A stretch of DNA of 64,000 bases from Pomphorhynchus laevis (Eukaryota > Acanthocephala > Palaeacanthocephala > Echinorhynchida > Pomphorhynchidae). Location: contig WNNJ02000845.1 in the NCBI GenBank assembly GCA_012934845.2, forward strand, positions 83,044 through 147,043, in the 5' to 3' direction. The position numbers were made by a program, and so were the translations under genes. The stretch's first letter is position 1. Every line of letters starts with the position of its first letter. The notes under the pieces are model-generated. The model did not search any database. It saw only the letters and a program-made list of their open reading frames with translations, and was not told the origin of the DNA. Positions 11,425 through 24,194 of this stretch are shown here, piece after piece.

Positions 11425-13397
11425 TCAGGTGTCGAGAAGGTGTGAACGAAGGAGGTGTTTGAATGTGATAAAGGAGGGGGCGCGGCGGACGTCGAGAGGG
11501 AGTTGATTCCATGCGAGTGAGGCGGCGACGAGGAAGGATCGGAGACCGTAGTTGTTAGAGTAATTAGGAACGTGGAGTAAGAGGGTATGACGGGAACGCA
11601 GCGATAGTGAGGTGGAGCGAGTGTCGTCTAAGAAAGGAAGGTTGATGAACGATGGGGAGCCGACAGCGATGAGACGAAAAGTAACAAGAAGAAGGCGGAG
11701 TTTGATGCAGATGTGGATGGTGGGCCAGGAGAGTTGGGCAAAATATGTGGATGTGTGGTCGAAGCGACGGAGACGAAAGAGCACTCGAACGGCGGTGTTG
11801 ATTATTCGTTGTAGGGGTAGGATGATGGATTTTGGAGAATTGGCGAAAAGGCTAAGGCAGTAGTCGATTTTAGGGAAAAGAAGCGATGAAAGAAGAGACA
11901 TACAAGAACGGAAGTCGATAAGGGGGCGGATACGACGGATGTCACGAAGAATTAAGTTAGACGAGCGGACCTTGTCACGGACGAAGGGTTTAAGGGAAAG
12001 GTGATCATCGAAATGGAAGCCTAAGAAAGTGAGATTGTGGACTATAGGGATGATCGATGAGGCAAAAGATACAATGGGAGGAGATATGCTTGGTTTACAT
12101 GGAAGGATCCACATTATTTTGGACTTTTCGGGGTTTAGAACGAGATGGAGATTGGAGAGACGTTTGTAGATAGAAGAAAGACAGTTGGAGGCAGAAATGC
12201 CGAAATCGTGTATGTTTTGTGCTTGTGCATGAGCATAGATTAGAATGTCATCGGCGTATTGAATGACGTTAAAGGAGTAAGGTTTGATAAATGGAGAGAG
12301 ATCGCCAAGCAAAAGAGAGAAAAGCAGGGGACCTAGGACTAAACCTTGTGGAACCCCGCAAAAAATAGGGATTGGAGGAGAAGATGATGAATTAGAACAG
12401 ACGCGAAAGGAAAGGTCGGATAGATATGAGGCGAACCAAGCTACGGAGGAGGAAGAAAAGCCGTAATCATAACGAAGGCGAGAAAGGAGGACGGAGTGGT
12501 CGGCAATGTCGAATGCGGAGGAGAGGTCGAGGGAGATGAGAACACTATATAGAGCCTTGTCTCGAGAAATGAGTAAGTCGTTGTACACTTTTATGCATGC
12601 GATTTATGTCGAGTGATTAGAGCGGAAAGCGGATTGGAATGGAGGGTACAGATTGGATGAGGAGAGATAAGCGTTGATTGGTATTAAGATGAGGCGTTCT
12701 AAGAGCTTTGAAAGAGTAGGGAGTAGTGAAATGGGGCGATAGCTAGAAGGAAGGGAGGGGTCGAGCGATTGTTTCTTAAGGAGGGGACGAACGATTGCGG
12801 ATTTCCAGTGTGAAGGGAAGATACGACTGCGGATGGACGAGTTAAACAAGGTTGTGATAAATGGGGATATCGATGAGCATATAGATTTTAATATGTGGGT
12901 AGGCAGGGGATCGGCAGGTGAGGTTTTGTTGGGCAAGGACATGAGGACAGATGATACTTCTGTAGGTGATACAGGGAGAAGATGAAAGAGTTCCGGAAGG
13001 ATGAGAGTAGACTGGGCAAAGTGGGATAGGATGGAGACCGGGGTGTGAGAGAGCAGTGAGGATACTTTAGTCTGGAGAAATGACTAATAATCATTAGCAT
13101 TGATGTTGCAAGGCGTAGAGGAACGAGCCAGGATTGAGTTAAAAGTATGCCAGAGAGTCTTAGCGTTGAATGAAGTGATGATTTTATGCTGCCAGAAGGA
13201 GTTGCATTTGGTACGTAGTAGGTGGAGATGAGACCGGCGAAGAGCAAGATAGGAATCACGGAAAGACGGAGTGATCGAGCGGAAATCGCGTCTGAGAGAG
13301 CGGTGATAGACTCGAAAAGCATGGCGGAGTCGACGCTTTGAGAGTAGGCATTGGATGTCTAACCATGGGGCACGGTGCAATCGACGGTGTGGGTGAG
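11425..13397 (-). pseudogene. LINE-A ORF2, reverse transcriptase part
   Basis: The frame continues from the endonuclease. 13380-13084 is the linker. 12942-12604 carries IVRPLLKK and SYRPISLLPTLSKLLE. 12588-11425 carries LISLDLSSAFD (motif A), GVPQGLVLGPLLF (motif B) and IQYADD (motif C). A stop separates each of these three blocks (near 13082 and 12606), so the protein is broken, although motifs and spacing are otherwise intact. Plus-strand frames at 11612 and 12284 are shadows. Confidence 0.8.
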
Positions 13398-16151
13398 TGT
13401 GGTATCACATTTAATTATTTTATCATTCAATGTTTCGTCATGCCTCATCTTTGTCGTGATCTCATACTTGGTCATCCATTCCTGCGCTTGCATTCAAGTG
13501 TTTCCATTCGACTTCGAGGAAATGCTAAGCAAGAAACATTAACCATTGGGCAACTATCGAGCATGGAAATCGATATACCGTCGTTATTTTCAGACGATTT
13601 TAAAAACTGGAAACCTGCAGCAATTCCGTCCAGGCGCCGTAATATCGAAGATCGCCGCTTTATTGCTTCGGAAGTAAAACGAATGTTGTCCGAAGGCATC
13701 ATCGAGCGCAGTCGCTCACCGTGGCGTGCGCAAGTTCTTATTGTAAACAGAGAAGGACGTCGTCGTCTAGTAGTAGATTACTCGCAGACCGTAAATAGAT
13801 TCACGGTCCTCGACGCTTATCCCATGCCCCGAATTGACGACCTGATCGACACCATATCGTCCAATAACGTGTTTAGCACCCTCGATTTAAAAAGTGCTTA
13901 CCATCAAGTTCCTTTGCGAGCAAACGAAAAATTCTTGACCGCATTCAAGGCAGATGGTCGACTCTATCAATTTCAGCGTATGCCTTTTGGACTCACGAAT
14001 GCTGTAGCCGCCTTCTAGCGAATAATCAACGAGATCATAGAGAAAGAAAACTTAACCGGCACCTATTCATACCTCGATGATATCATTGTGTGCGGCAAAA
14101 CACAGCAAGAACATGATACAAATCTGGCCAAGTTTCGTGAAGTTGCTTCTAGGTACCGAATAACACTAAATGAATCGAAATGTATGATTAATAAAACGAT
14201 GATCAATATTCTGGGATATCAAGTTGGTAGTGGTATTAAACGGCCTTATCCTAATCGTGTCTCACCTTTGCGAGAACTGCAGGTACCTCAAAATAAATGT
14301 CAACTGCGAAGAATTGTCGGCCTTTTCTCATATTATTCCAAATGGATTCAAAATTTTTCGTCGCAGATTCGTCCGTTAGCTGAAACCACGATATTTCCTA
14401 TTACACCTGCAGCAAAGCGCTCATTTGAGATAATTCGTGATCGTATTATTTCAGCTACTCTAACACCCATTGATTTCAATAAGACATTTACAGTAGAGAC
14501 TGACGCATCCCTTTATGCTATCGGTGCTGTATTAACGCAGGATAACAAACCCGTCGCATTTTATTCGCATACACTTAGTAAGAGTGTCGTTGGACATTCC
14601 GCTATTGAGAAGGAGGCCCTTGCCATCGTTGAAGCATTGTGATACTGGAGGCACTATTTGTCTGGACGAACTTTCAATGTTCTAACGGATCAAAGGTCAG
14701 TTTCATTCATATTTAACAGGAATCATAAGAGTAAAATTAAAAATGAAAAAGTGCAAAGATGGCGTCTCGATCTATCTGAGTTCAAATATTGTATACTTTG
14801 CCGGCCTGGAAAGTTGAATTATGCGGCCGACTCAATGTCTAGGGATATTTGTGCTTCAAGTTGCGGTTACTTTAACAAACAGAAAGATCTCAAGCTTCTT
14901 TATGAACTTCACGCTACAATTTGCCACCCAGGAGTCAATCGTTTGTATCACTTCGTTCAATCGAATCAACTTCCATATAGCACTGAAGACGTTCGTTATG
15001 TTGTATCTCATTGCGTTACCTGTTCGTTGTTGAAACCAAACTTCTTCAAGCCTCCAAAAACTGCCCTCATCAGAGCGACACGACCTTTCGAAAGAATTTC
15101 ACTTGACTTCAAAGGTCCTTTGCCCAGTTCATCAGGCAAGAAATATTTGCTTACAGCCGTCGATGAATATTTTCGTTATCCCTTAGGATTTGCATGCCGT
15201 GATATGTCCGCTCAAACAGTGATAAATTGCCTGCGTGGTATAGTGACAATATTTGGTCCACCTGAATTTGTACATTCCGATCGCGGGTCATCCTTCATGT
15301 CGAAAGAATTCTCTGATTATCTGGAGAGTATTGGCACGGTAGCAAGTCACTCTTCTCCGTACAATCCGTTAGGCAACGGACAGATCGAACGCTATAACGG
15401 TATATTATGGAGCGCTGTACTTTTGCGGCTTAGAGACTACAATCGTCCGGTTGCTGCTTGGGAAACAGTCCTCGCTGAAAGCCTTTAATCTATTCGAGGA
15501 CTATTATGCACCTCAACTGGCTCGACACCTCATGATCGAATCTTCAACTTCTCTAGACGCCCATTAATTAAATTCAATTTACCAGAATGGCTCCGTCGTC
15601 CCGGATCTGTATTCGTGCGAAACTTCTACAAACACGACAAATACGACGATAAATTGCTCAAAGCTAAACTGATAAACGCGAATCCAAACACGGCTCATAT
15701 CGAACTTCCATCTGGGAAAGAAGCAAATATTTCAACTCGACACCTATCTCGTTATCCTTCAGAAACCTCCATTTACAAGGATCCAGACAGTTCGGATATT
15801 CGTAGTTCGGGATTGTCAAGGGACGGGGATGACGACTGTCAAGATAGCTTCGATAGGAACCAGCCGGACTATGAAGATGATAACAATAACGGAAAGCAAT
15901 ATGATGCCACTGACAATATCGATATGAACTTGAGTTCAAAGAGGACATCAATTCCTGAGGCAAACCATCATCCCGTGACAACTAGAGAATTCTACCGACG
16001 AAGTACAAGAAGTCGAAGAAGTCCTGCATACTTCCAAAACTATCACATGGAATGAATGTGATATCACATTTAATTACTTTATCATTTATATTTAACTTTA
16101 CCTACTAGTAGATTTGTGAATAAAAGCCATTTATTCTCTCTGGTTATCACA
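13398..16151 (+). mobile_element. Ty3/Gypsy-type LTR element, broken
   Basis: A fossil LTR retrotransposon lying inside LINE-A in the opposite orientation. Parts seen in order are the end of an aspartic protease, reverse transcriptase, RNase H, and integrase with its zinc finger and catalytic core, followed by a short acidic tail and the right terminal repeat. No gag region was recognised. It is flanked by GTGAG on both sides (13393-13397 and 16152-16156), a 5-bp target duplication as expected for this family. It carries roughly four breaks and is not intact. It is younger than LINE-A, into which it inserted. Confidence 0.85.
16057..16151 (+). repeat. Right terminal repeat of the Gypsy element
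   Basis: A 95-bp repeat that begins TGTGATATCACA and ends TATCACA, so TGTGATA and TATCACA form matching inverted termini. Its first 30 bases are also found at the left edge of the element (13398-13427) with two differences. An AATAAA-like stretch (GAATAAAAGCC) lies in its right half. It is unusually short for an LTR. Confidence 0.7.
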
Positions 16152-17081
16152 GTGAGACTTGAAGGGCAAGAGAATATCGAGAGTGGATGTGAGTTCAGAG
16201 TCGAAAAGAAAGGCGAGATCGTGAGGAGATGAATATGTTATTGTGGGTAATGATAGAGACGATTTGAGTAAGGCAGAGCGGAGAAGGGAGAGGTCAAGAT
16301 TTCTCCAAGGGCGACGTAGGATTGTAGGTGTGTGAGGAGGGGTGTGGTTGCGAGCGAGATCAAGGGTGATAAGAAAGTGATCGGATAGACCAGGATCAGA
16401 GATGGACAGTGAGGTGTGGGCAGCAAAATGATCGGGGACAGCGATGATGTCGAGTGCCCCGCCAAGTATATGTGTGGGGGCAGTGGAGATTAGTTTGTAA
16501 TTGTAGTTGGATAGAATGTTGATGAAGCGGATGGAATCTGTGGAAGAGGGGCGGTCTAGGCGGATATTGAAGTCACCTAGAACGAGTGAAGGGATTGAGG
16601 ACAAAGAACAATGAGAAAGGAGGTCAGCGAGTTCGGTAAAAAATAAGGCAGTAGGAGCTGATGAACCAGGACGGTATACAATGGCGAGATCTAGAGTGAT
16701 CGGGTTAGAATAACGACAAGTGAGCAATTCAAAAGAGCAAGGACTGAAAGGGGGATTGATTTTGCGAAGAGACGCTGGGTTACGCGCGAATACGACGATG
16801 CCGCCATGATTAGAGGATTTAGAAGGGCATGAGCTGAGGGGGCGGGCGGATTCGACTAGGGAGCAACCGGCAGAGAGCAGACGGCGAATGGAAAGGTCGT
16901 CGGAATCTGAGTGCCAGGATTCGGTGAGGCAGAAGAGATCGATGGATTGCTTGGTGAATAGGTTGAGGATAAGATCGGATTTATTGAGAATAGATCTAGT
17001 GTTGAGGAGACCGAGGCGGAAACCGTGTGCTGTGGCGAAAGAGACTAGTGGAGAAGACACATAGGAGAGATGGAGCGCCAT
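16152..17081 (-). CDS. LINE-A ORF2, endonuclease part
   Basis: An AP-type endonuclease frame starting MALHLSYVSS. Landmarks in order are LGLLNTRSI, DLFCLTESWH (catalytic Glu), GGIVVFAR, LAIVYRPG, LVLGDFNIRLD (GDFN) and GLSDHFLI (terminal SDH). These match the catalytic layout of CR1/L2-group LINEs. The frame runs uninterrupted to the Gypsy insertion point at 16152, after which the LINE sequence continues at 13397. Confidence 0.85.
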
Positions 17082-17791
17082 CGAATTTTTGGACGGGTGT
17101 GGACAACTTGAAAATTTCCGTCTATGTTTCGGATGGAGAGTGATGTTTCGCCGTTTTCCTCGCGACGGCGTTTTTCGATGCGGGCTGAAGAGATTTGAGC
17201 GATTTCAGAAGGGGCGCGATCGGGGAAAATTCGAGTGGTTGAAGATGACATGAGTTTGAATCGTTGAGAGAGGACAGAAGACGCGTGAGAGCGATGCTTG
17301 AAAACAATTTTTAGGAGAGGGGGCTGGGAAGGATTAGATTGAGAAGATTTGTTTAGACGGATGAATGCGACAGGAGAAATGTCCTTGAAGGATGGTTTAT
17401 CCGCAGGAACAATAGACGAGAGGATAGATCTGAAGGCGGAAACATCGTGGTCCAGGCGTGCTTGTGGAGATAAGGAGTTAGAAGACGTTATATTAGTAAC
17501 AATGACGCAACGATCGCGAGAAGCAAAGCGCTTCCGTAAAGAAGGACGACTGACGTGAGTATGTGAGATCACGATAGAAGAGCTGGCAGTTGATAATTCG
17601 GAGGGATTTGGTTTGACGACGGGAGACATAGAGGATAATGATAATAAAGAGGGTGGCAAGCGATGTGAGGAAAGGTTATGAGTGGAAGGATAGTGGAGAT
17701 TGGTGGAGGTAATTTTGATTGATGGATGCAAGTTATTGAGAAACGAGACGGGAAGGACGGAACGTGGGGTGTCGGGGAGTGAAGATGACAT
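17045..17791 (-). CDS. LINE-A ORF1
   Basis: A 248-residue open frame upstream of the endonuclease. The C-terminal half, with AFIRLNK, LLKIVF, SQRFKL and KRRREENGETSLSIRN, resembles the conserved end of ORF1-type proteins in CR1/Jockey-group LINEs, which bind element RNA. The N-terminal half is Ser/Pro-rich. It overlaps the start of ORF2 (Met at 17081) by about 37 nt in another frame. The true start may lie further upstream, as the frame is Met-initiated only at 17791. Confidence 0.6.
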   Translation of the reverse strand: MSSSLPDTPRSVLPVSFLNNLHPSIKITSTNLHYPSTHNLSSHRLPPSLLSLSSMSPVVKPNPSELSTASSSIVISHTHVSRPSLRKRFASRDRCVIVTNITSSNSLSPQARLDHDVSAFRSILSSIVPADKPSFKDISPVAFIRLNKSSQSNPSQPPLLKIVFKHRSHASSVLSQRFKLMSSSTTRIFPDRAPSEIAQISSARIEKRRREENGETSLSIRNIDGNFQVVHTRPKIRWRSISPMCLLH

Positions 17792-17904
17792 GGAATTGGA
17801 AGTGTATATGGTGGCAGGGTCGGTGGGTGGAGAAAGGACATTAGAAACGACGGGGGTAGTTTGAGTTGACGTGTTGGATGTTGATATGTGCTTATTGGAA
17901 TAAG

Positions 17905-18050
17905 CACATTTATTATCTAATTATTAAATTTTGATCTGTTGATTTAGCATTATTATTTTTATCTAATTATTTATTTTTATTTATTTATTTTTATTTCTTT
18001 TATTTAATAATAATATAAAATACGTAGACTCTGTTTGTTGATTTGATCAT
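17905..18050 (+). repeat. Resumed PLE-1 tail on the far side of LINE-A
   Basis: The AT-rich tail cut at about 11345 continues here (TTAAATTTTGATCTGTTGAT, then the TTATTTTTATT run) and ends with TACGTAGACTCTGTTTGTTG, the degenerate terminal box. The uninterrupted version at 20400-20540 shows the same order, which demonstrates that LINE-A inserted into it. Confidence 0.7.
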
Positions 18051-18059
18051 ACCGCTTAC

Positions 18060-19790
18060 TAGCCAAATGAGCATTACAACCCCTAGGTGTTCACAATAAA
18101 TAATTGGCAAGGTGCGTCGGGATTTTCTGACGTCGCTCATCTTTGCGTTGTACAACAATCAGCTCTGATTCCTTGCTTTTTTCATTTTAATGTAGATAAC
18201 ATCCTTCATTTTATATATAATTATAATTATATATAATATTTAATATAATTATATTGAAATATTTGCATATTATAATACATAATAAATGTAAAAGCATAAA
18301 AGTATTTGAGTGTCATTCTTGTTCATTATATATAATGGATATATCATTATATTTATATTAATAGATATTTCATTATAGATATATCCTTAGGTTATATCCT
18401 CAAAATAAAGCTGCTCCACTGCTATTGCCCTTTCTGACAAATCTGTATTCTTACAGGAATAAAGTTGATAAACATTTTATATAATTATCGGAATTCTTAA
18501 ATATTATGTTTTATTAAATTTCATGTTAAAATCAAATAATATTGATTGTTAATTATAAATAATTAATTATTATTAATTATTTATTTATTATGATCGATAA
18601 TTAGCTGATGCTAATTTTTTATATGCTAATACTTCAGATAAACGATCATATTTCTTCATAATTCAGATTTATTTTAAGCGTTTTCTAAAACTGCATCGTT
18701 TATGTGATCGATACTTGTTATCTATCCTTGACTTGAACTAGACATTATCCCAGATATTACATTTAAATGTAATGTTACAATTACATTGCAAATCTAAGAT
18801 ATTTTATTCGTTTGCTTTATATAAATTAATCTATGAACTTTGTATCGTTAATCTATGAACTTTGTTCATAGCTCACAATTAGTTATTAACCTTTACATAC
18901 ATATGAGAAACTACCGATCAAGTGCTGCCAATACCAAATTCTTTCTTATCGTGAAAAATAAAGTGACTTTATTCCTTTTTTGTCATTTTACAATATTTCG
19001 ATTGCCCGTGCTATCATATTCGGGAACTCAAATATATTGTTTATTAGTGCATAATATCCAAAAGGTTTGATATTCTCAAAGAATACCAAAAGAAAAACAT
19101 CAGATAGATAGAAAAATTATCATTCTTATTGATAAAAACAGCATATAAATAGTGCGTAAAAAGAAAAACAAAACAACAGTGAAATTATTTAAAAATATCA
19201 AAGAAAAATTATAATTAAGTATAAAGCAGAATTACAATAAATTGAAAAATAGAAAAAAAACAAATAAAATTTTAAAAACGAAGAATAAGGTTTTTAATCA
19301 TTAAAGTTAACGAATAAATGTTTATTTTTTTATTTAAATAAATAAAATTCAAAATTAAAATAATATTAATTATAAATTCAATTTTAGAAAAACATGTTAA
19401 AATAAAAAATAGATGTAAAATTTTAATCGATAAAACTTCAAAAAAATTTATTAAATTATTAATAACTTAGCATAACCAAAAACAAAATAACAAAACATTT
19501 ACTAAAGATAAATAAATTTAGGTAGAAAGTATATAAAAATGAAATAGAACACAATTTGTTAGATTGAAATTGAAAACAAATTAAATTTTAAAAACAAAAT
19601 TAAAAATGTTAACATACGTGTTAAAATTAAAATACTGGTAAAATTAAAAGAAAAATCAAAATAATAAAATAATTAAAATATCAGTTGTCTATATTTTAAC
19701 AAATAAAACTTCAAATTTAAAATAAAATTACTAAAATAAAACATTAAAAAATAAAACTTAAATTAAAAATACTCAAATTTTTTATTTTCA
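18060..19790. other. AT-rich, A-rich non-coding stretch
   Basis: No gene recognised. 19080-19790 is very A-rich; its right half (19580-19790) is partly repeated at about 20565-20720. Confidence 0.5.
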
Positions 19791-19799
19791 AATAAAAAA

Positions 19800-21045
19800 T
19801 GGGTCGAGAAATAGAAATCGAAACCAGATAGCATAGCAGTTCCTCCTGGTGAACTATAATCCTAATTCTAATACAACTTCTGTTATTTATTAGTCAATTC
19901 ATAAATCTTGACTTTTATTTTAAATTTCAACTTTTTATTTTAACTTGATATAAATATAAATATTTATAAATATTGTCATATTTATAATATAATATGATAT
20001 AATATTATGAAATAATTATAATATTATAATTATAATAAATATTATAAGAAAATATATAATATTTTTATCAATATTTATGATATTGATAAATATTTTTTAA
20101 TTTTAATATTGTCATCTTCATATACAATAAAATATGTTTGTGAAGATGACGACAGCGATAAAATAAAAATATTAATTAATAGATAAAAATATTAAATATT
20201 TTGAAATAAAAAGATTTTATTTTAATAATAAAAATGTTTATAATAAAAATATAGATGACATTTGCTAAAATATTACGTAAAAATATTGCAAAGATAAAAT
20301 GTTAAGGTTTCTAAAGTTGAAAACGAAATAGTCAGCAAAATGAAATACAATGAAATAAACACTAGTGTAAACTTGATATAAGTAACTATTTTAACTTGAT
20401 ATAAGTTATATAAAATCTTATAACAATTATATATAATTATTTATTATTTAATAATTAAATTTTGATTTATTGATTTAGCATTATTATTTTATTTGTTTAT
20501 TTTTATTTATTTATTTTTAATTATTTATTTTTTATTTTATAAAATATAATAAAAAATTATATACTCAAAAAAATGTTAACAGGAAAGTTAAAATTAAAAT
20601 AATAAAATAATTAAAATATCAGGTTTCTATATTTTAACAAATAAAACTTCAAATTTCAAATAAAATTAGTAAAATAAAACTTCACATTTAAAATAAAATT
20701 ACTAAAATAAAAAATATGGATAGTATTTAATATGGTGTTAGAATAAGAAATTACGCTAGATAGTAACATTGCTAAGAGGAAGTACATATAATATATTTGG
20801 CCTTGCTGTTATGTTGGGCTGAGGAATAAAAATAATAACCTGATAACATCTAATATTGATGCTGATACATCGTATATAATTTAATTAATTCATATAAATT
20901 GAGTTATAATTTTTTACATTATATAATTTTGAATGAAAGTCATAAGATTAAAATATTTATTTTTAAATTTAGATATAGTACAAAATACGTAGACTCAGTT
21001 AAGTGATCTGATTTGTGAAATATTGCTATATATTGCTTACTATTA
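19800..21045 (+). repeat. Cluster of PLE-1 3'-end repeats
   Basis: The right half of the foldable element is at 19800-19875 with AT-rich tail behind it. Another tail is at about 20390-20540. A full but diverged foldable element is at 20738-20870, preceded by ATGGATAG-like remains of the PLE C-terminus, and its tail ends with TACGTAGACTCAGTTAAGTG near 20990. At least two truncated insertions are superimposed, and no RT frame remains. Confidence 0.6.
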
Positions 21046-21763
21046 ATCGAATTGCTTGTATCCATCAACAGTTGTTCATTATTTGGTTTCGGATCGAACC
21101 GATATACCTTTTGAGCTTGCATGTTTATATTAATATGGGTAAGATGTTACTATCGAATGACTTTGTTTGCTCATAGACTAAGTTATAAAATACTAATACA
21201 ATTGAAAAATAGCTAAAATTTAGCACATTAACTAAAATTTTGAACTGCAATTAAATATATAGTTTTTAACGTGAACATGTTTTTATTGCAAACATTTATA
21301 ACTTATGAGTTTTGGATGTTCAAGTGTTCAATTGCATGAGCTTTGAGTTTATCTAATTCACATTACGGTGGTTGGTAGTTTGCAGTAACGAACTCTGCAA
21401 AGACAGAGCCGTAATTATAACGCGTAATTAGCCTTGAAGTTAATTCGAGCTACCATTCGCCATTTCGTCATTTGACGTCTACTCAGAATATACGAAATTG
21501 TAGAAATCAGTTGTTTTCGTAGTAAATAGCCATGCTGGTTAGTAACGCACAATTTATAATCATACTTAGTAAGTAATTCAAGATTATAGAAACATTGACC
21601 TCATTAAGCTTGAATGGAATAAAACTTTCCTAATCCATGACATTACTATCCTAGAACAGGATCAACGAACCTTAACGTAAAGCGATTTTTCGTTGTTCGC
21701 AAGCAGGTTAAATGTGGTATAAAATATAAATATTGTCGTTGTTGTCAAGCAGGTTAACTGTTG

Positions 21764-21771
21764 TATAAAAG
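21764..21771 (+). promoter_or_regulatory. TATA-box candidate
   Basis: TATAAAAG lies 30 nt before the ATG at 21801. It sits in the second copy of an imperfect direct repeat (about 21692-21737 and 21738-21782) that shares CAAGCAGGTTAA and a downstream GTATAAAA. It is a candidate only; the following exon is itself uncertain. Confidence 0.3.
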
Positions 21772-21800
21772 ATACATATTGTATTTGTTCCACACTATTC

Positions 21801-21975
21801 ATGGATTCTCAATTGCAAGACGAACTTTCTTGTAATAATGTTAACTGTATGCTGGTTATATGTAAGGATACTAAAGAACCAGGTAGTAATGAGTACTCTT
21901 TCCCACCTGAACGCAGATGGATTCAATGCATTCGACAATTACGTAACAATGACTTTAGAATGACCCTCCAATGCA
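21801..21975 (+). CDS. Candidate first exon, possibly THAP-like
   Basis: The Met-started frame MDSQLQDELSCNNVNCMLVI continues to an in-frame splice-donor candidate (CAG|GTATAT at 21976). Cys residues spaced as C..C, followed by YSFPPERRWIQCIRQLRN, resemble the first half of a THAP zinc finger (Cys pair, then FP and a Trp). No downstream exon with the C-terminal Cys/His pair was found. Upstream is a TATA-box candidate. It may equally be chance or a decayed fragment. Confidence 0.25.
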
Positions 21976-24150
21976 GGTATATACAATTATTAGGTATTGC
22001 TATAAACGATTTTTTCTGCATTACAATGCTTTAAAGCTTACTATAGTTGCCTGTAAGTATTAAAGTTTGCTCAAATTGTTTTGTAAAAAAAAACAATTTT
22101 CTACTATTATATGGGCACAGTGATTAATGATTAACACCATGATTTATTATGAACGCAGTCATTCAACTAAACCAGTTTAAATATAAAAAAGATTTATTGA
22201 AGATTATATTTACAGCAAAAATTCATTTTTGAGCTCTGCATTCTTTAAATTTTTAATTGCTTTATCTCGAGGAAAGCGCTTTTTACACCCATCTAATTCT
22301 AAATCCTACTTCTAAGATTATGATAAAGAATATATAATAATTTTGGAATTAAGAATACTGATTTTTAATTTCTCTATTATCTTGTATTGACCTTTATATA
22401 ATAACTTATAGCTGGTATTTGAATATCAAAAGAGTAGCATTTGCGTTAAACAATGTTTTCTGTCATAAACAATGGGAAATTTTAATTTCAGTGTAATGTA
22501 CATTTTAATTTAATGTATTATATGGCAACTACGAATGTCATGATACATTTCCTAGCCAATGCGGAAGGTGTATTCAAAAATATTAATATTGATTTACATA
22601 AAAGCAGACAACAAACGTCACTTAAGTTTATCGTTTACTTGCTTATATATATTCTATAGCGTAATTTTCGTAGCTAAATGAAATGCAGAAAGTATTGTTT
22701 TTTATTGTAGCGTCACGTGCATGAAAAGAACTAGTTTTTTATCATGTTCGCAAAAATACCTCGATTTGATTTATTCTGTCAAAGAATAAAGACCGACTAC
22801 GATGTTTCCAAGGAGTAAAATATTTCGAATTTTTGCAGATTATTATCCCACATTAGAAAATAGTACGAATAAGTACCAGTTGACGTCAGTATATTGTAGA
22901 CTAGTCGTCCAAATAATAGTTCATTTAATATTCAATCTGTTACGATCTGTATTTGTCTGCTTGACACTTATACGGATCGGAATTGTTGTGAGGGCAACAT
23001 TATGCTTTCAAACGTTGATTTGTTCGAAATTTACTAAATTAAGTTGTCACTATGCTAGATAATGTTGTGCATTATGAATGTCAATATACGTACGAAATAA
23101 ACTCAGACGTCAGATGGGTGGTAATCAATAGCAAAAGTAAAACCGATTTACAAAATTGTTGTGTTGTAAAAGATTAAAACAATTCGGTCTTTAAAATAAT
23201 CCGTAACTTACCAAAATATAATGAATTTTCGTATAAGGTAAGGCATGTTGTACGTTATAATTTAACTATAAAAATTGAATTTTCAAGTTACAGTGTGTGT
23301 ACTTTGATCAAGAATTTTAGATAACTGTAAATTAGGAATACCATATAGAAAACAATTGTATCTTACTGTATAGTTTAAACAAGTTAAATACAAATCAGTA
23401 ATTCGGAAATTTTAATTATTACAATATTTTACGCACGCAGCCATTTTTAACAAATTTAATAGGCTAATGTGTTTTTTAATGAGTGCATTTTAAAGTTTGA
23501 AAAAGTTTATATTGAGACTGTAAATTAGGAATACCATATAGGAAACAATTGTATCTTACTGTATAGTTTAAACAAGCTCAATACGAATCATTAACTACAA
23601 TTCATTAATACAAATCATTGATATTGACTAAATGAGCAACATCCACATGCTTAGCCAAATCAAATAAAATGCATTTAGCACAACGTATTAAATACAGTTG
23701 TTTACTTGTTGTTTAAAAGCAATGCTCCCGGATAATGAAATTCAATTATCAAATATTGATCAGTTTTTTATATATAATATCCAAATTAAAATCTACGCTT
23801 ACAAGAGCATTAAATTATTGTAAAAGTACGCGGTCCGGTTAAAACCAACAAATGTTGCTAGCGGCGATTGATTGTCAATTTTAAAAGGAATTTAAAAGTT
23901 TATTAATTTCGACCTTATAGTTTTAAGCACGATTTTGTATAAAAATAATATTTTGATCTACCAAAAGATACTTTCGACTTTTAATTTAAAGCTTTAATCT
24001 TTACATTCGACACGTTTTTCGGTTTCAATCTAATAATTACGTTAAAAACATACAAACTGAGTTACCACTACGATATATTTCGATTAAATTTAAAACTTAA
24101 AAACTTAAATCTTTTAAAAAACATTAAATCTTAGTTTAATATGTTTTTAA

Positions 24151-24194
24151 CATTACTCTTGAAAGGAATTTTTAAATTCCTTTCAAGAGTAATG
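24151..24194. repeat. Perfect 21-bp hairpin with 2-nt loop
   Basis: The arm at 24151-24171 (CATTACTCTTGAAAGGAATT plus T) is exactly the reverse complement of 24174-24194, with TT between. It has the same architecture as hairpins at 25936-25965 (14-bp arms) and 30046-30079 (16-bp arms). Possible origins are a tiny palindromic insertion or a repair product. Confidence 0.7.

Larger units (their letters stand above)
11346..17910 (-). mobile_element. LINE-A: CR1/L2-like LINE, interrupted by a Gypsy element
   Basis: The minus strand encodes ORF1 (17791-17045), the ORF2 endonuclease (17081-16152) and, beyond the Gypsy insertion (16151-13398), the rest of ORF2 including RT (13397-11425). The element sits inside the tail of a PLE-1 copy: PLE tail sequence stops at about 11345 and resumes at about 17909. 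The outer 5' end carries a short hairpin (TGTGCTTATT / AATAAGCACA, 17888-17909). Composition is clearly higher in GC than the flanks. Only a few stops interrupt ORF2, so decay is moderate. Confidence 0.85.
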
